Assembly: GCA_944324135.1 (NCBI GenBank) | Contig: CALUVE010000010.1 | Location: 1 to 64,000 of the forward strand | Reading direction: 5' to 3' | DNA length: 64,000 bases | Source: Candidatus Gastranaerophilales bacterium | Lineage (GTDB): Bacteria > Cyanobacteriota > Vampirovibrionia > Gastranaerophilales > Gastranaerophilaceae | In this document: positions 26,852 through 36,474 of the stretch, piece by piece | Position numbering within the stretch: the first letter of the stretch is position 1 | Layout: the number at the start of each line of letters is the position of its first letter | Notes under the pieces: generated by a model | Seen by the model: the letters and a program-made list of their open reading frames with translations, nothing else | The model's database searches: none | Told to the model about the DNA's origin: nothing | Program-made: the position numbers and the translations under genes

Positions 26852-27700
26852 ATGACATTCAGATTTGAAAATGAGTATGGAATTTTTTTGAAATTTTTCA
26901 ACAAAAATATTAAATTGAAAAGTTTCAAAAATTACCTTGCGATATGTGCAATAATCAAAAATGAAGCGCCCTACCTGAAAGAATGGATTGAATACCACAA
27001 ACTAATCGGGGTAGAAAAATTCTATCTGTATGATAACGAAAGCACAGACAACACAAAACAATTACTGCAGCCGTATATTCAGAGCGGGTTGGTAGAATAC
27101 AATTTTATTAAAGGTACACAAAAACAAATACCCGTCTATAAAAAATCTGTCAAAAAACATAAATATGACAGTTTTTGGATAGCCTATATTGATGCGGACG
27201 AATTTATAGTTCCGCTGAACCCCAAAAACCTCAAAAATTTTCTGCAGAACTATGAACAATATGGCGGGGTCGGAATAAACTGGTGCATATACGGTTCATC
27301 AAATCACGACAAAAAACCTGACGGATTAGTTATAAAAAATTTTAAATACAGGGCAAATAATGATTTTCATGACAACAAGCATATAAAAACCATTGCCAAC
27401 CCGCGCAAAATTAAAAAGTTCAGAAACCCGCACCAGATAATTTGCATTCCGCCGCATAAAATAGTATCACCTGATTTCAAAGTGCTTACCGGATTTTATA
27501 ATGAAGATATCAATTATGAAAAAATCAGAATAAATCATTACTACACAAAATCCAGAGAAGAATTTTTGATAAAAATAAGCAAAGGAAAAGCTGATTCAAA
27601 AGGTGAAAAAAATATAAATCTTTTTTACGCAAATGATAAAAACGATATTTATGATAATATAATGGATGAATATATTGACTTAATGGAGAGAAAGCAATGA
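26852..27700 (+). CDS. Glycosyltransferase, GT92/GT2-like
   Basis: The 282-residue protein opens its fold with LAICAIIKNEAPYLKEWIEYH and the metal-binding DxD-type motif IDADEFI (about 110). These, with NWCIYGSSNHD and HKIVSPDF, are typical of GT92 (DUF23) and related GT-A enzymes that use a UDP-sugar. Flanked by uxs and ugd, it is a good candidate to use UDP-xylose or UDP-glucuronate, which is inference from position. A CGAGGG site precedes the ATG, and the stop overlaps the ugd start by four bases. No membrane segment is evident. Confidence 0.82.
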   Translation: MTFRFENEYGIFLKFFNKNIKLKSFKNYLAICAIIKNEAPYLKEWIEYHKLIGVEKFYLYDNESTDNTKQLLQPYIQSGLVEYNFIKGTQKQIPVYKKSVKKHKYDSFWIAYIDADEFIVPLNPKNLKNFLQNYEQYGGVGINWCIYGSSNHDKKPDGLVIKNFKYRANNDFHDNKHIKTIANPRKIKKFRNPHQIICIPPHKIVSPDFKVLTGFYNEDINYEKIRINHYYTKSREEFLIKISKGKADSKGEKNINLFYANDKNDIYDNIMDEYIDLMERKQ

Positions 27701-29007
27701 AAGTATGTGTAATAGGAACAGGATATGTTGGATTAGTTGCAGGCACCTGTCTTGCAGAAATGGGGAATCAGGTTATCTGCGTTGACAATAACAAAGAAAA
27801 ACTTGAACAGCTAAAAAAAGGTATAGTTCCTATTTATGAACCTGGATTGGAAGAACTCATAAAGGCAAATGTATCAGAAAACAGACTTTCATTTTCAGAT
27901 GATATTAAATATGCAGTAGAAAACTCTCTGGTATGTTTTATTGCAGTAGGTACACCACAGGGAGAAGACGGTTCAGCTGATTTACAATACGTATATCAGG
28001 TGGCAGAAAATATCGGGAAATCAATCAACGGATATAAAGTTATTGTAGATAAATCAACAGTACCTGTAGGCACTGCTGAAAAAGTAACAGGAATTATCAG
28101 TGCGCTCACAAATTCACCTTTTGATGTTGTTTCAAATCCTGAATTTTTAAAACAGGGTGCAGCCGTAGACGATTTTCTACGTCCTGACAGAGTCATTATA
28201 GGCTCCAATTCACAGCGCGCAACGGAAATTATGCAGGAACTTTATGCGCCGTTTTTGAGAACAGGAAATCCTGTAATAATTATGGATGTCAAATCTGCTG
28301 AGATGACAAAATACGCATCAAATTCTTTTCTTGCTTTGAAAATCTCATACGCAAATGAAATCGCAAATCTCTGTGAAAAAGTCGGCGCCAATGCAGAAAT
28401 GGTACGTGTTGGAATGAGTTCTGACAGAAGAATAGGCGCTCAATTTTTATTCCCCGGTATAGGATACGGCGGCAGCTGTTTCCCGAAAGATGTTCAGGCG
28501 CTCATCAAAACAGCGAAAGAATTTAACTGCGGCTATGATTTATTTGAAGCAACAGATAGAGTGAACAAAAAACAACGTTTACTTTTTGTAGAAAAAATTC
28601 TCAACTGGTACAACAATGATATTTCAGGCAAAACTTTCGGTGTCTGGGGTCTGGCATTCAAACCTAAAACCAACGACATGAGAGAAGCTCCGTCTATCAC
28701 TATCATTAATGAACTTTTAAAACACGGTGCTAAAATTCAAGCTTATGACCCGAAAGCATTTGACCTTGCCAAAACAATCTTTGGAGATAAAATAACATAC
28801 TCTCAAAATTCTTATGATGCGTTAACTAACGCAGATGCAATGCTTTTATTGACGGAATGGAATGAATTCCGCCGTCCGGATTTTGACAAAATAAAAACTC
28901 TCCTCAAAACCCCGCTAATTTTTGACGGTAGAAATCAATATGAATCTTACCGTATGAAACAGCGTGGTTTCAAATATATCTGTATTGGAGAAAAACCTCT
29001 ACAGTAA
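27697..29007 (+). CDS. ugd: UDP-glucose 6-dehydrogenase
   Basis: This 436-residue enzyme oxidises UDP-glucose to UDP-glucuronate with two NAD. Seen are the Rossmann motif GTGYVGLVAGTCLAEMG at the N-terminus, KSTVPVGT, EFLKQGAAV, the catalytic Cys in GYGGSCFPKDVQALI, and the C-terminal GLAFKPKTNDMREAPS. Length is normal. With uxs it forms a two-step route from UDP-glucose to UDP-xylose. Confidence 0.95.
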   Translation: MKVCVIGTGYVGLVAGTCLAEMGNQVICVDNNKEKLEQLKKGIVPIYEPGLEELIKANVSENRLSFSDDIKYAVENSLVCFIAVGTPQGEDGSADLQYVYQVAENIGKSINGYKVIVDKSTVPVGTAEKVTGIISALTNSPFDVVSNPEFLKQGAAVDDFLRPDRVIIGSNSQRATEIMQELYAPFLRTGNPVIIMDVKSAEMTKYASNSFLALKISYANEIANLCEKVGANAEMVRVGMSSDRRIGAQFLFPGIGYGGSCFPKDVQALIKTAKEFNCGYDLFEATDRVNKKQRLLFVEKILNWYNNDISGKTFGVWGLAFKPKTNDMREAPSITIINELLKHGAKIQAYDPKAFDLAKTIFGDKITYSQNSYDALTNADAMLLLTEWNEFRRPDFDKIKTLLKTPLIFDGRNQYESYRMKQRGFKYICIGEKPLQ

Positions 29008-29011
29008 AAAA

Positions 29012-29230
29012 TTAATCTTTTCCAAAATTTGTGCGGAATAAAATTTTAACACTCTTCACCAGCTTTTTGAAAAAGCCGATTTTGTTTGTCTCTGCATTAA
29101 ACTTTGATAAGTCAACTATATCCGGTTTAATATCCTGAGGTGAGCGCTGCATAGCTTCTTGAGACTTTCTTGCAGCTTCATTAATGCTGACAAATCTGTG
29201 CGGGGTAACTTTTGATGAAAATCTAATCAT
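29012..29230 (-). CDS. Small unknown protein with FSSK tag
   Basis: The 72-residue basic protein starts MIRFSSKVTPH, the same kind of Phe-containing N-terminal tag as the operon at 700-12679. Helical middle; C-terminal IGFFKKLVKSVKILF could be an amphipathic membrane-surface helix. An AAAGGC site precedes the start. The stop lies 4 bases from the convergent ugd stop. No family recognised. Confidence 0.6.
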   Translation of the reverse strand: MIRFSSKVTPHRFVSINEAARKSQEAMQRSPQDIKPDIVDLSKFNAETNKIGFFKKLVKSVKILFRTNFGKD

Positions 29231-29309
29231 TTTAACATGCCTTTCATTTCTTTTTAGTAATAATATGAAAACAGAAAAAATTTTTATTTGCTAGTTTTAT
29301 TAAGAAAAA

Positions 29310-29585
29310 TTAAATATTATGCATATTATCAAAAATTTCTTTACGCTGAACCCAGATTTCCATCCCGAGTTCTGCACCGACAGACGTTAAAGCTTCCTTA
29401 ATTTCTTTAAAGGAAAACTTAGATTTTTCGATATTTCCGAGAAGAAACATAACAAAATGACCTTGCATCAAAGTTTGTTTAATATCTTCGATATTAACTT
29501 CATATTGAGCCAGAGCAGTTGTAACTCTGGCAACAATACCGACTTTATCAACACCGGATACGGTGACAATTATTTGTTCTGACAT
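29310..29585 (-). CDS. ACT-domain protein (UPF0237 type)
   Basis: The 91-residue single ACT domain contains VTVSGVDKVGIVARVT, then NIEDIKQTLMQGHFVMFL. This architecture matches the UPF0237 (GcvR-like regulatory) proteins, which bind small ligands, usually amino acids. It overlaps the 3' end of the alanine symporter gene by 16 bases, so the two are co-expressed; amino-acid sensing tied to uptake is inference. Confidence 0.88.
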   Translation of the reverse strand: MSEQIIVTVSGVDKVGIVARVTTALAQYEVNIEDIKQTLMQGHFVMFLLGNIEKSKFSFKEIKEALTSVGAELGMEIWVQRKEIFDNMHNI

Positions 29586-31165
29586 AATTCATCGTCCTCA
29601 TTTTCAAGAGCATCAGCAGTTACCGCAACAGCAGCAGGTTTTAATCTCCAGTCTCTGTTGAGATACAAACAAATATTATGACGCTGGCAGTAATCAATTA
29701 AATCTTTCTTAATTTCCGGTGCAAGTACATACAAAGTAATAATATTCGGTACACAAAGTGCAATCATCATTGCATCGGTGATATCAATTACAGACTTAAC
29801 ATTCATAGCAGAACCAACAATAATAAATATACAATAAATCAAATTGAACGCCAGTACGCGTTTTTTACCTTCACCAAACAGGAAAGTCCAGGCTTTCTGT
29901 CCGTAATAAGCCCAGGAAATTAAAGTAGAAAGGGCAAACATAACAGCAATTATAGAAAGAATTATCGGGAAGAACGGTATAACTGATTGGAAAGCATTTG
30001 ATGCAAGCTCAATACCTGAAATTTTACCGACTTCATAATTGTTAAGCACACCGGAGAAAATAATTGCAAAAGAAGTAAACAGACAAAGAACGCCTGTGAG
30101 GAAAGTTTCAATCAAAGCAACAAAACCTTGAGAAACAGGTTCTTTTGTTTGCGCGGTAGCATAAACAATAGCAGCAGCCCCTGTACCAGCCTCATTACAC
30201 TGAACAGAACGTCTCAAGCCGATAATAATAGTACCGAAAACACCTCCGGCCACTGCTGTCGGATTAAATGCTTCTTTAAAAATAAGCGCAAGTGCGTGCG
30301 GAATATTAACAAAATTTGCTCCGATTACAATCAAACCTGAGATAATATACATAATACACATAGTTGGTGTCAAAATAGTTGTAACTTTAGCGATACTCTT
30401 AATCCCGCCGAGAATAACCAATCCGATAAGAATAGCCGCAAGCAAACCAATAACCCATGTATGCCCGTGGAAAAGACTCTGATCTTTTCCGGTAATAAAT
30501 ACAATCTGGTGAGCAGTCTGATTAATTTGAATCATATTACCGCCTGTAATACCGCCTCCTATACAGAGAATTGCATATATTACAGAGAGCGGCTGTCCGA
30601 GCCATCTTAATTTTTTTCTGGTCAAACCGTGAGCGATATAGTGCATCGGCCCGCCGGAAACAGACCCGTCAAGGTTGAATCGTCTGTATTTTACAGCAAG
30701 AGTAGCCTCCACAAACTTGATGGACATACCGAGCAGAGCACCTGCAAAAATCCAAAATGCAGCACCCGGGCCGCCGATAGAAATAGAAATTGCAACACCG
30801 GCAATACTTCCTATCCCGATAGTACCGGAAAGTGCAGTTGCCAGAGCCTGAAAAGAAGAAACTTCACCGTTGGAGTCATCACCGTGTTTGTGAGCCGGCG
30901 CAGCTACCATATCAACAGCATGCTTAAATCCCCAGACGGAAACGCCGCGGTAATAGATAGTAAAAAATATACCGGCAATCAATATCCAGAATATAATCAA
31001 CGGAACTTCATTCTGACAAATATTAATCGGGTAAAAAATAAATCTTGCAACAGCGTCTGAAACAGGGGCAACATGTTTGTCCATAAAAGCATCAACGCCG
31101 GAAGCCATTGCTGACTGAATACTAAAAATCAGTGTCATCAATACAAATAAAAGTTTTTTCATCAA
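29570..31165 (-). CDS. Sodium:alanine symporter (AGCS family)
   Basis: The 531-residue inner-membrane transporter has a hydrophobic or signal-like N-terminus and about 10-11 membrane segments. Family landmarks include SFQALATALSGTIGIGSIAGVAISISIGGPGA (AGCS signature region), GGPMHYI and SVQCNEAGTGAAAIVYA. AGCS proteins import alanine or glycine with Na+ or H+. It is longer than typical by a C-terminal cytoplasmic tail of about 50 residues. The ACT-domain gene follows in the same transcript. Confidence 0.93.
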   Translation of the reverse strand: MMKKLLFVLMTLIFSIQSAMASGVDAFMDKHVAPVSDAVARFIFYPINICQNEVPLIIFWILIAGIFFTIYYRGVSVWGFKHAVDMVAAPAHKHGDDSNGEVSSFQALATALSGTIGIGSIAGVAISISIGGPGAAFWIFAGALLGMSIKFVEATLAVKYRRFNLDGSVSGGPMHYIAHGLTRKKLRWLGQPLSVIYAILCIGGGITGGNMIQINQTAHQIVFITGKDQSLFHGHTWVIGLLAAILIGLVILGGIKSIAKVTTILTPTMCIMYIISGLIVIGANFVNIPHALALIFKEAFNPTAVAGGVFGTIIIGLRRSVQCNEAGTGAAAIVYATAQTKEPVSQGFVALIETFLTGVLCLFTSFAIIFSGVLNNYEVGKISGIELASNAFQSVIPFFPIILSIIAVMFALSTLISWAYYGQKAWTFLFGEGKKRVLAFNLIYCIFIIVGSAMNVKSVIDITDAMMIALCVPNIITLYVLAPEIKKDLIDYCQRHNICLYLNRDWRLKPAAVAVTADALENEDDELCQNK

Positions 31166-31269
31166 AATTCCTCATTTCCTTTCAGGGGGTTTGCTGTAAA
31201 GCGGGTAAACCAACCTTTACTAAGTCTAGCAGAAACATGCGTCGAATGGTTAAAACTTTTGTCAAATGT

Positions 31270-32334
31270 TTACAAAAACTTAAAGATTTGTTCCAAATAT
31301 TCCAGCGCGCAAGCCTCTGAAGTGTATTTATTTATAGTATCAAAACTATTGCCGCGCAAAATTTTCAGCTCATCTGAACTCATATTTTTAATACTCAATA
31401 AAGTTTGTCTTATATCTTCAGCTGTGGGGTAAACAAGAAATCCGTTTTCACCGTCTTTAATAATCCCGTCTATCCCGTCGCCTTTTGTCCCGACAGTAAT
31501 ACAGCCTGCTGCCATTGCCTCAAGATAAACCATGCCAAAAGTTTCGCCGACACTCGGGAGCACAAAAACATCTGCCTCGCCCATTTTCTCCATAACTTCA
31601 TCATGAGAAAGAGTACCTGTAAATTTGACAGAGGAATCAATTTTCTGTAGTTCTCTGCGTCCGGCACCATCACCTATCACGGTCAGTTCAAAACCCTCAA
31701 GACCTTTCAAGGCATAAATAAGTTTATCAATATTTTTCCGCTTTTTAAAATTAGCACATGTCAAAACTTTCAAAGTTTTACCTAACTTTTTCTCTCTCAC
31801 CGGTTTGATTAAAGAAGAGTCAATCCCGGACGGTGCGACAAAAGTTTTTTCTCTGAAATGCGGATATATTTTCAAAAGTTTTTCTCTCAATACATAAGAC
31901 CTGCAGGCTATCAGGGGAGCAAAATACAGTGCCTTTTCCAATCTTGCCCTGAAATAAAAACTGTATTGAGGTTTTGTCAAGACTTCTATATCTGAATTAT
32001 GAATCCCTGCAACAAACGGGATACCCAGCTTGTCTGCGAACAAAATTCCTGACGGCATATGCGCAATAATCAAATCTGTTTCAATCTCCGGCAGCTTATT
32101 TTCAATATTAAACATAAACGGAGTAAAATAATTCACATTAAAAACATTGCCATACTGCCCTGTTTGATAAAACGGCTTTTTGCGTATAAAAGAATTCAAA
32201 AGGAAATTTGGCTTAATAACAGAGACTTCATGTCCTGCCGCCTCCCAGCTTTTTACAAAATTATAAAGCGTTCTCGGTGTAGTTCTCTCTTTTTCTGATA
32301 CAGGATACAAATCAGTTATAAACAAAATTCTCAT
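31270..32334 (-). CDS. GT4-family glycosyltransferase
   Basis: This 354-residue GT-B enzyme has an N-terminal Rossmann half and a C-terminal UDP-sugar half with VLTCANFKKRKNIDKLI, VIGDGAGRREL and the E-x7-E signature in ETFGMVYLEAMAAG. Acceptor and donor cannot be inferred. No ribosome site is present: TATAAT, preceded by TGA (an extended -10), ends 6 bases before the ATG, so translation probably starts on a leaderless mRNA. It diverges from the GH57 gene. Confidence 0.88.
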   Translation of the reverse strand: MRILFITDLYPVSEKERTTPRTLYNFVKSWEAAGHEVSVIKPNFLLNSFIRKKPFYQTGQYGNVFNVNYFTPFMFNIENKLPEIETDLIIAHMPSGILFADKLGIPFVAGIHNSDIEVLTKPQYSFYFRARLEKALYFAPLIACRSYVLREKLLKIYPHFREKTFVAPSGIDSSLIKPVREKKLGKTLKVLTCANFKKRKNIDKLIYALKGLEGFELTVIGDGAGRRELQKIDSSVKFTGTLSHDEVMEKMGEADVFVLPSVGETFGMVYLEAMAAGCITVGTKGDGIDGIIKDGENGFLVYPTAEDIRQTLLSIKNMSSDELKILRGNSFDTINKYTSEACALEYLEQIFKFL

Positions 32335-32340
32335 AAAAAG

Positions 32341-32349
32341 ATTATATCA
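32341..32349 (-). promoter_or_regulatory. Extended -10 promoter placing the start at the GT4 ATG
   Basis: The minus strand reads TGATATAAT, then CTTTTT, then ATG. The expected transcription start coincides with the start codon. Confidence 0.6.
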
Positions 32350-32421
32350 TATATCTTGCATTTGTAATATAAGTTAAACTCTGTTATAATAAATTTAAAC
32401 TTATTTAGGAATTACAAGAAT

Positions 32422-34662
32422 ATGGCAAGCCCGCAAAAAAAATTATCAATTGCTTTCTATTGGCACATGCATCAGCCGGTCTACCAGCTGTCTCCCGAGG
32501 GAGACTACGTAATGCCGTGGGTCAGACTGCACTCGGTTAAAGACTATCTTGACATGGCAAATCTTGTCAGAAAATTCCAAAATATTAAACTAAACTTTAA
32601 TATGTCGCCGGTACTTTTGAACGGATTTGAAAACTACGGAGAAAAGGGGCTTCACGACCTGCATTCACGTTTTACGGTGAGTGATGTGGAAGATTTTTCG
32701 ACCGATGACAAAAACTATATTCTGAACAACTTTTTTGACGCAAATTATCAGTCAATGATACTGAAATATCCGGAATATAACAGACTTTACCAGAAATATC
32801 AGGAATCCGGCGGCGAAGATGTTGAAGTTTTCAATAATCAGGAATATTCTGATTTAATGGCACTTTTCAACCTTGCCTGGATGGATCCTCTCTACAAAAA
32901 TGAATATCCGGAACTGAAAAAACTTTACAAAAAAGGAAAAAATTACACAAAAGAGGATCGGATTAAAATTATAGAAATCCAGCGCCGGATAATAAGACGG
33001 ATTGTTCCTGAGTACAAAGAGCTTATTGAACAGGGGAAAATAGAAGTAACGACCAGCCCGTTTTATCACCCTATCCTGCCGATACTGCTGGATATAAAAG
33101 ACACCGTAAGCGGAGAAAGCGATGACCTGCCGTCTAATTTAAAAACAGAACTGGATGCAAAAATCCAGACTCAGTTTGCGCTGGATAGAATAGAACAGAC
33201 CTTTGGGAAACGCCCGCGCGGAATCTGGCCGTCAGAGCATTGTGTCAGTGAAAAAGAACTCAATATGTTCAAAGAACTCGGTGTTGAATGGACTATATCT
33301 GATGAGGGAATTTTATCTGATTCAATCAATTTTGAATTTGTAAGAGATTTTAAAGGATATCTGGAAGACCCGTATCACCTTTTAAAATCCTACAGATTTA
33401 AAACAAAATATTCAAACATAGATATTATATTCCGTGATGCGGTTATCCCTAATTTAATAAGCTTTGAATACCCGAACCACGACTCTGTCGGTGCTGCTAA
33501 TGATTTGTATGACAGAATAAAAGTTACCCAGAGCAAACTTCTTTCCTCTCCGGACGAAAACCACCTGCTAACAATCGCAATGGACGGAGAAAACTGCTGG
33601 GAAAATTACCTTGATGACGGAAATGAATTTTTGACCACGCTGTACAATCTTATAGATAACGACCCGACACTTGAGACAGTCCTTATCAGCGATTACCTTG
33701 ACAGAGAAAAGCACCCGAAACCTCTCAATAAAATTTGTGCCGGTTCCTGGATAAACAAAACTTTTAAGCTCTGGATAGATGAACCTATAAAAAATCTCGC
33801 CTGGACTTATTTGAAACAAGTTCGCGACGATTTTTGCAGATATGTGAGAAAAAATCCGCTCAATCCGAATATAAAACTTGCCCGAAAGGAACTTTTTGTC
33901 TGCGAAGGCAGCGACTGGTTCTGGTGGTACGGTGAGCCAAACGACTCCGGACGGGATAACATTTTTGATTACTTATTCAGAGAACACTTAAAAAATATCT
34001 ATTTGTATCTCGGGATACCGGCGCCTGAATATCTTGATATTCCGCTGTTGTCAGCAATAACAAAACCATCAAGATTTCCCAAGTCGGAATTTACTCCGAA
34101 AATTACCGGTGATATTGAGGATAATGCCTGGCTTAACGCAGGATGCATAGATATACCTGACGGGCCTGTACTCAAGCAGACCAAATTTTTTGACAGAATT
34201 TGTTACGGCTGCGACAGGGAAAATTTATATCTGAGATTTTATATAAATGAGTACAATTCACATACTCCTATTGCAAAAAAAATGCGGCCGCAAATTTACA
34301 TCTATGCAAAGAACTTTGATAAAAAAGAGACCCTTTCTCCGGTGAGAGTAATCCACAGACGCGAAACCATCCTGCCTGTTGCAAAAGAAAAATTCCATAA
34401 TGAAATAAAAATTTCCATTGATAACAACAAACTTGATGCAGTACGTTTTGCGCAGGCAACAAACAACAATCTCTGGATTGCACGCTCTACAAGAAAAATC
34501 ACCTCTGCCTGCGGAAAAGTTATTGATATGAGCATACCGTTTGATATTCTTAACATTTCCCCCGGTGATACTATTGAATTTATGTTTGCAAATGCTAATT
34601 TTGATGCGCTCGACAGCTATATTCCATACGACAGTTTTCTAACACTCAAAAGAAATAACTAA
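32422..34662 (+). CDS. GH57 family glycoside hydrolase with C-terminal extension
   Basis: The 746-residue enzyme has the GH57 conserved blocks: IAFYWHMHQPVY near the start (HQP), GIWPSEHCVSEKEL (about 270, the region that carries the catalytic Glu in the family), and AMDGENCWENY (about 390, with the catalytic Asp). GH57 members act on alpha-glucans (amylase, 4-alpha-glucanotransferase, branching enzyme) or other alpha-glycosides. From about 550 a beta-rich domain follows, beginning ITGDIEDNAWLNAG, that resembles a CBM9-like or DOMON-like sugar-binding domain. No signal peptide is seen, so intracellular glycogen-type metabolism is likely, by inference. Confidence 0.88.
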   Translation: MASPQKKLSIAFYWHMHQPVYQLSPEGDYVMPWVRLHSVKDYLDMANLVRKFQNIKLNFNMSPVLLNGFENYGEKGLHDLHSRFTVSDVEDFSTDDKNYILNNFFDANYQSMILKYPEYNRLYQKYQESGGEDVEVFNNQEYSDLMALFNLAWMDPLYKNEYPELKKLYKKGKNYTKEDRIKIIEIQRRIIRRIVPEYKELIEQGKIEVTTSPFYHPILPILLDIKDTVSGESDDLPSNLKTELDAKIQTQFALDRIEQTFGKRPRGIWPSEHCVSEKELNMFKELGVEWTISDEGILSDSINFEFVRDFKGYLEDPYHLLKSYRFKTKYSNIDIIFRDAVIPNLISFEYPNHDSVGAANDLYDRIKVTQSKLLSSPDENHLLTIAMDGENCWENYLDDGNEFLTTLYNLIDNDPTLETVLISDYLDREKHPKPLNKICAGSWINKTFKLWIDEPIKNLAWTYLKQVRDDFCRYVRKNPLNPNIKLARKELFVCEGSDWFWWYGEPNDSGRDNIFDYLFREHLKNIYLYLGIPAPEYLDIPLLSAITKPSRFPKSEFTPKITGDIEDNAWLNAGCIDIPDGPVLKQTKFFDRICYGCDRENLYLRFYINEYNSHTPIAKKMRPQIYIYAKNFDKKETLSPVRVIHRRETILPVAKEKFHNEIKISIDNNKLDAVRFAQATNNNLWIARSTRKITSACGKVIDMSIPFDILNISPGDTIEFMFANANFDALDSYIPYDSFLTLKRNN

Positions 34663-34751
34663 ATGTAACATTTCATTTACAAAATAGCCTGTTGTTAAAG
34701 TTTTAGAGGAATTGTGCCGTAATAAAAGATATAAAAATAAAAGGATAACTC

Positions 34752-34934
34752 ATGAGCGAATTTTTTGACAACATAATAAAACCTCAAATCTACGAAGGTA
34801 AAGCACCGCTGCCCGACAATTATCTCACCGGCGATGGGGCTCAACAAAAAGACGACTCAAAATCCGCTCCTCCAATATTCGGAGACATGGTTGAAGTTAA
34901 CTTGAAAAAAGGTTCTCTCTTTAGACAATATTAA
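34752..34934 (+). CDS. Small unknown protein
   Basis: The 60-residue acidic protein (MSEFFDNIIKPQIYEGKAPL..) follows a good AAAAGGATAACTC ribosome site and ends ahead of a clear terminator, so it is probably a real single-gene unit. No signal peptide, cysteines or membrane segment. No family recognised. Confidence 0.6.
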   Translation: MSEFFDNIIKPQIYEGKAPLPDNYLTGDGAQQKDDSKSAPPIFGDMVEVNLKKGSLFRQY

Positions 34935-34971
34935 TTTTCCTCAATATAATATATCCTCAATATCTTACATA

Positions 34972-35000
34972 AAAAACGGAACAGTGAAGTTTCCGTTTTT
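34972..35000 (+). terminator. Intrinsic terminator after the 60-residue protein gene
   Basis: A 10-bp perfect stem (34972-34981 with 34991-35000), a 9-base loop and a T-run. Confidence 0.85.
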
Positions 35001-35117
35001 TTATTACTTGTAAAGTTTTGTAAATTTATCCACCTGAACATTAAAGTTTACACATAACATTGCCGATATAAAGAATATAAGACACTACTTTTACTCAATT
35101 TTTCCCCCTACATTATC

Positions 35118-35139
35118 GGAACCGGCAGGTTCCTTTTTT
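35118..35139 (+). terminator. Compact intrinsic terminator with no obvious gene in front
   Basis: GGAACC, loop GGCA, GGTTCC, then six T. No gene ends just upstream, so it may end a small RNA from about 35001-35117 or back up the terminator at 34972. Confidence 0.6.
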
Positions 35140-35160
35140 ATTGCATTAATTTACAGACAA

Positions 35161-35234
35161 CAGAAATACATACTATTTTCGGAACACACTCTCGCTCTGC
35201 TCCCGTTATCGTCCTCAAATAGTATGTATTTGCT
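35161..35234. repeat. Inverted-repeat element R3, short copy
   Basis: Perfect 15-bp arms (35164-35178 and 35217-35231) enclose a core that shares TCGGAxCACxCTCxCGCxCT, then GCTCCCG and ATCGTCCTC, with the element at 47330-47479. The arms of the two copies differ in sequence but are each self-complementary. Besides this element and the hairpins, the gap 34935-35268 shows no gene. Confidence 0.6.
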
Positions 35235-35268
35235 ACTGTTTTAAAGCTTAAAATATTCCCGCCATTTT

Positions 35269-35706
35269 CTACTTGCCGGTAGAGCCGAATCCGCCTGTAC
35301 CGCGAACAGTTTCCGTCAACTCGGCAACGACTTCTATCTCAGCCTGTTCAACGCGGGCAATTATCATCTGGGCAATCCTTTCCTGCGGCTGAATAGTGTA
35401 GGTTTCATTAGAAAGATTTACAACAGGCACACATACTTCACCTCTGTAATCTTCATCAATAGTGCCGACACAATTAATCAGTGTGATACCGTGTTTGATA
35501 GAAAGCCCTGAACGAGGACGGATTTGCGCTTCATACCCGTGTTCCAGCTCTATTTTCAAACCGGTAGGGATAAGAGCTCTTTCGAGAGGTTTTAAAGTAA
35601 CCGGCTCTTCAATTGCCGCGCACAAATCCATTCCTGCGGCGCCATCTGTTTGATACTGCGGAACATTCACGTTATGGGCAAGTCTTTTTATTTTTAGTAA
35701 AGTCAT
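35269..35706 (-). CDS. dut: dUTP diphosphatase
   Basis: Start at 35706 (MTLLKIKRLAHN) is chosen because AAGGAG precedes it and the longer frame adds a non-conserved 14 residues. The 145-residue trimeric dUTPase hydrolyses dUTP to dUMP and PPi. All five motifs are visible: AAGMDLCAA, RSGLS, GTIDEDYRGEV (catalytic Asp region), ERIAQMII and RGTGGFGSTG. Confidence 0.95.
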   Translation of the reverse strand: MTLLKIKRLAHNVNVPQYQTDGAAGMDLCAAIEEPVTLKPLERALIPTGLKIELEHGYEAQIRPRSGLSIKHGITLINCVGTIDEDYRGEVCVPVVNLSNETYTIQPQERIAQMIIARVEQAEIEVVAELTETVRGTGGFGSTGK

Positions 35707-35775
35707 AATATACAAAAATCTCCTTATACTATCTAATATAAAGTACAAGGAGAGATTTGTAAAACTGTTAAGCTG

Positions 35776-36249
35776 TTAATTAATTCTTAAAACTCCTGCC
35801 AATCTGTCTATAATTGACGGTTTCTTATTATTATACTTTTCAGCTTGAAAATTTGCTATATCTTCTGCAATAGCAAGTTTTCTTCCTTTTCCGCCATACC
35901 TGAAAGCAAGGGGTTCCTCAACCTCATGGATAATCGTTTTAAAAACAGTTTTACCCCAAATAGCTTTTTGACGGGTAAACAACATCTCCTCAAAAGGCTT
36001 GCGGCCTGGACACTGGCTGAAGATACTGCCTAGAACTTTCCACTTTTTACCGTCAATATCTACAAAAACACTTGAGCCTGTGACAGTAATATTTGAGGTT
36101 TTGTTATCGGATTGCCGCCTGATGAATTCATCACCAAGTTTCGAATTTTCTTTAAAAACTCTTTGAAAAAATTTTTTGCCTCTGGGGGTAAAATTCACAG
36201 CCATCCCGAAAGTCGGGGCTGAATTTTGCTGCGGGGTAATCGTATTCAT
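35776..36249 (-). CDS. Unknown protein with FGM tag
   Basis: The 157-residue protein starts MNTITPQQNSAPTFGMAVNF, another example of the short Phe-containing N-terminal tag in this genome. The remainder is basic and mixed alpha/beta, without catalytic motif, signal peptide or membrane segment. It follows GAAG-type ribosome spacing and precedes dut by 27 bases past its stop; they may be co-transcribed. No family recognised. Confidence 0.65.
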   Translation of the reverse strand: MNTITPQQNSAPTFGMAVNFTPRGKKFFQRVFKENSKLGDEFIRRQSDNKTSNITVTGSSVFVDIDGKKWKVLGSIFSQCPGRKPFEEMLFTRQKAIWGKTVFKTIIHEVEEPLAFRYGGKGRKLAIAEDIANFQAEKYNNKKPSIIDRLAGVLRIN

Positions 36250-36474
36250 TTTTCTACTTCCTTTACAATTTCAGATTTCTTTAACAACTATATTGTATAT
36301 CCTAAACAATATTAAATCAATCATGTAAATTTGGAACTTACATAAGTCCCGTAATTTGTACAAAAAAGAAAAACTAGTCTGAAATTATCATTTTTTCGTG
36401 TAAGATACTTTCTGTTTCTATAATTTTTTTTGGGGTATAATTTTCTTACTTGGATATTAAAATTAAGAGGAATT

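Noticed and set aside
36250-36474. T-box or other amino-acid riboswitch upstream of alaS
   Set aside because: I found no T-box-like conserved segment and no terminator hairpin before the start.
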